Shown one piece after another: positions 62,355 through 64,000 of a DNA stretch of 64,000 nt (position 1 is its first letter; each line of letters opens with the position of its first letter). The translations under genes were made by a program, and so were the position numbers. Source of the stretch: Plazaster borealis (Eukaryota; Echinodermata; Asteroidea; Forcipulatida; Labidiasteridae); contig CM037472.1 of the NCBI GenBank assembly GCA_021014325.1, positions 17,779,063 to 17,843,062 on the forward strand. The letters are read 5' to 3'. The notes under the pieces are model-generated. The model made no database searches, was not told the origin of the DNA, and saw nothing but the letters and a program-made list of their open reading frames with translations.

Positions 62355-63902
62355 CTAGTAAAAATAATTCCAGATACATGTTAAACTGTTAACGTTACAG
62401 TGTATTTATGTAAGGAGTACATCATTTACAGGGGAGGGGATAATGCCGAAAATAGAATTCATGTTTTCAAATGTCTTCCTTTGCTTGTTTACTGGCAGAG
62501 GGAAGAACCCTTTTGCACTTGATTCTGGTAAGACAGACTACTAACACAAAAAGAAACATTGCTAAGTTGCAGAAGCACCAGCCAAAATGCCTTGTCTTTT
62601 AGACTGATGTGAATGGTGCCCCAATGTTACTTTGCTTTAAAGTACATAAATTTACATACATGAGTATTATTTTTGCTGAACAGCTCTATGAACCAGGCAG
62701 ACCACTACAGTCACATACTTGACAGTGTACATAAACCAGGTATAGTCGTAAATTCAAAGAGCCTGACTGCTTTTCAGTCTAATTTGTTGTTCATGAGTAA
62801 TTTCTTGTTTTGCTACAAGCCCACAACAAATTTAATTTAACAAACTGTGACCGACTTTTGACAAGAAATGAGGGTAGATGAACTGCCCTTTGATGAACCT
62901 GACCGAGTCCTTAATTAACTGATCAATTGTTACCTTGACCAGCCACCCACACAAATCCATACAATTCATGACAAATTACTGTTTGTCGTAAACAACTGCA
63001 CAATCCCTCTAAAACTATTGTGTACATATATTGTAAATGACCTTTTTGAATTAAGTCTCCTGTCTGACATTGTGAGTTGGTTTGGTGTCTTATTTCCTTA
63101 AACTACAGGTTACATACCTAGTAGACATTTCTGTCATTAAGTTTACATTGACATTTACATTGTAGTTAATAAATACACACAAATGAAGCAAACTAAAATT
63201 AGCCTCTCTCAAAGTGTATACAAATTTTAAAGGTGTACAGTACATTAAAAATTAAAGTTGGTTAATTTTTCTAGAGAACATCAGTTTCAAATAAACATTA
63301 TTCAAGACAGCGAAAGAGAGAGCCAGTAGTGTTCAAGATCCAGGATTGGAGAGAAAATTCTTAGAGGTCATTGCATCAGTTGCCCTGTCTTGGCCTTGGT
63401 GCCCATAATTAATACTCCAAAACTTGCTAATTTTGGGAGTTTCCTTGCCCAGACAATAATAATATTCTATCTTTTTTAAAATAACATTCCAGTCTGTGGA
63501 GTTGTATGTAATTTTCATCTTTGTAACAAGCTGTGAAAATCGTTACAAAGTTTTACCTTGAGCTTCTCCACAATGCAATTTTCTCTCACCGTATGTCACA
63601 AAAAGGGATTAGTTGATTGATTGATTGAAATGGATCACAAACGGGTAAATAATGTTGCTTTCCCACAATTATCAAATGAAGTTAAAGGGATTCTACATGT
63701 ACGTACATTATTGGTTTTTATCCAGTGTATGATTCCAAGTTCTACCTTTCATACCAATGCATCTTGGACACCTGACCAGAACTACTTTCATTATGTGCTT
63801 AAACTCATCACGCATTTACAAAAAAATGTACATGAGTCTGACTCAGGTTAGCCACCACAATGACGTCAAAGAGCTTTACTCAAATGCACTGGGGTCAGAC
63901 CT
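62355..63902. other. Intergenic; one splice-like fragment
   Basis: At 62499-62527 a 29-nt stretch lies between a good acceptor (TTTGCTTGTTTACTGGCAG) and a good donor (CTG|GTAAGA) on the plus strand; it is too short to judge. A degraded GGGCCC-type MITE may lie near 62560-62700. A GATT run is at 63615-63628. Confidence 0.3.
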
Positions 63903-64000
63903 GGGCCCAATTTCATAGAGCTGCTTAAGCAGAAAATATTGCTTAAACATTTCTGCTAAAACTAAGCAACAATAAGCAGGATACCAGTCACAGATCCTAC
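63903..64000. mobile_element. GGGCCC-family MITE, copy 8, cut by the window end
   Basis: GGGCCCAATTTCATAGAGCT starts the element, followed by TAAGCAGGATACCAGTCACA. The right half is outside the window. Confidence 0.85.

Noticed and set aside
62499..62527. A 29-nt plus-strand segment with good splice sites
   Set aside because: Too short, without partner exons in the window; kept only as a note.

Overview
The window is animal nuclear DNA: AT-rich, with short exons split by GT-AG introns, tRNA-derived SINEs and many short inverted-repeat transposons. The one clearly recognisable gene is a plus-strand phospholipase C-beta of the PLCB1/2/3 class. The protein and the repeat types suggest a marine invertebrate deuterostome, most likely an echinoderm such as a sea star. 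That assignment is inference; no ribosomal or mitochondrial marker is present.

Layout. From 1 to about 20.5 kb lies the part of the PLC-beta gene that encodes the linker between catalytic halves X and Y. The N-terminal PH, EF-hand and X regions lie upstream of the window. This stretch holds at least nine very short candidate exons (54 to 129 nt). All are symmetric (phase 1 in, phase 1 out), all end in G, and several share a basic, serine-containing core and an acidic Glu-Gly end. They look like a tandemly duplicated set of interchangeable linker cassettes. From 20.6 to 40.3 kb, 19 exons join in one unbroken frame of 972 residues: acidic linker, Y half of the TIM barrel, C2 domain, a variable Ser-rich segment, the long basic coiled-coil C-terminal domain, and a Ser-Pro-rich tail ending in a PDZ-ligand-like ITRL.

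From 40.3 kb to the end is 3' UTR and intergenic DNA rich in palindromic elements: a cluster of near-perfect hairpins with a shared loop core (45.7-46.8 kb, with a relative at 62.2 kb), a 96-bp tandem repeat open on both strands (48.8-49.2 kb), a 1.3-kb element full of ACGT motifs (49.4-50.7 kb), and a 1.3-kb inverted repeat carrying a nested insertion (51.0-52.3 kb). A probable terminal coding exon of an unidentified minus-strand gene lies at 58.3-58.5 kb.

How the parts fit. Known PLC-beta biology is that G-alpha-q, G-beta-gamma and Rac relieve autoinhibition by the acidic X-Y linker, and that the C-terminal coiled coil binds membrane and G-alpha-q. The inference offered here is that the cassette exons would let the gene insert different basic, phosphorylatable modules just before the acidic autoinhibitory segment.
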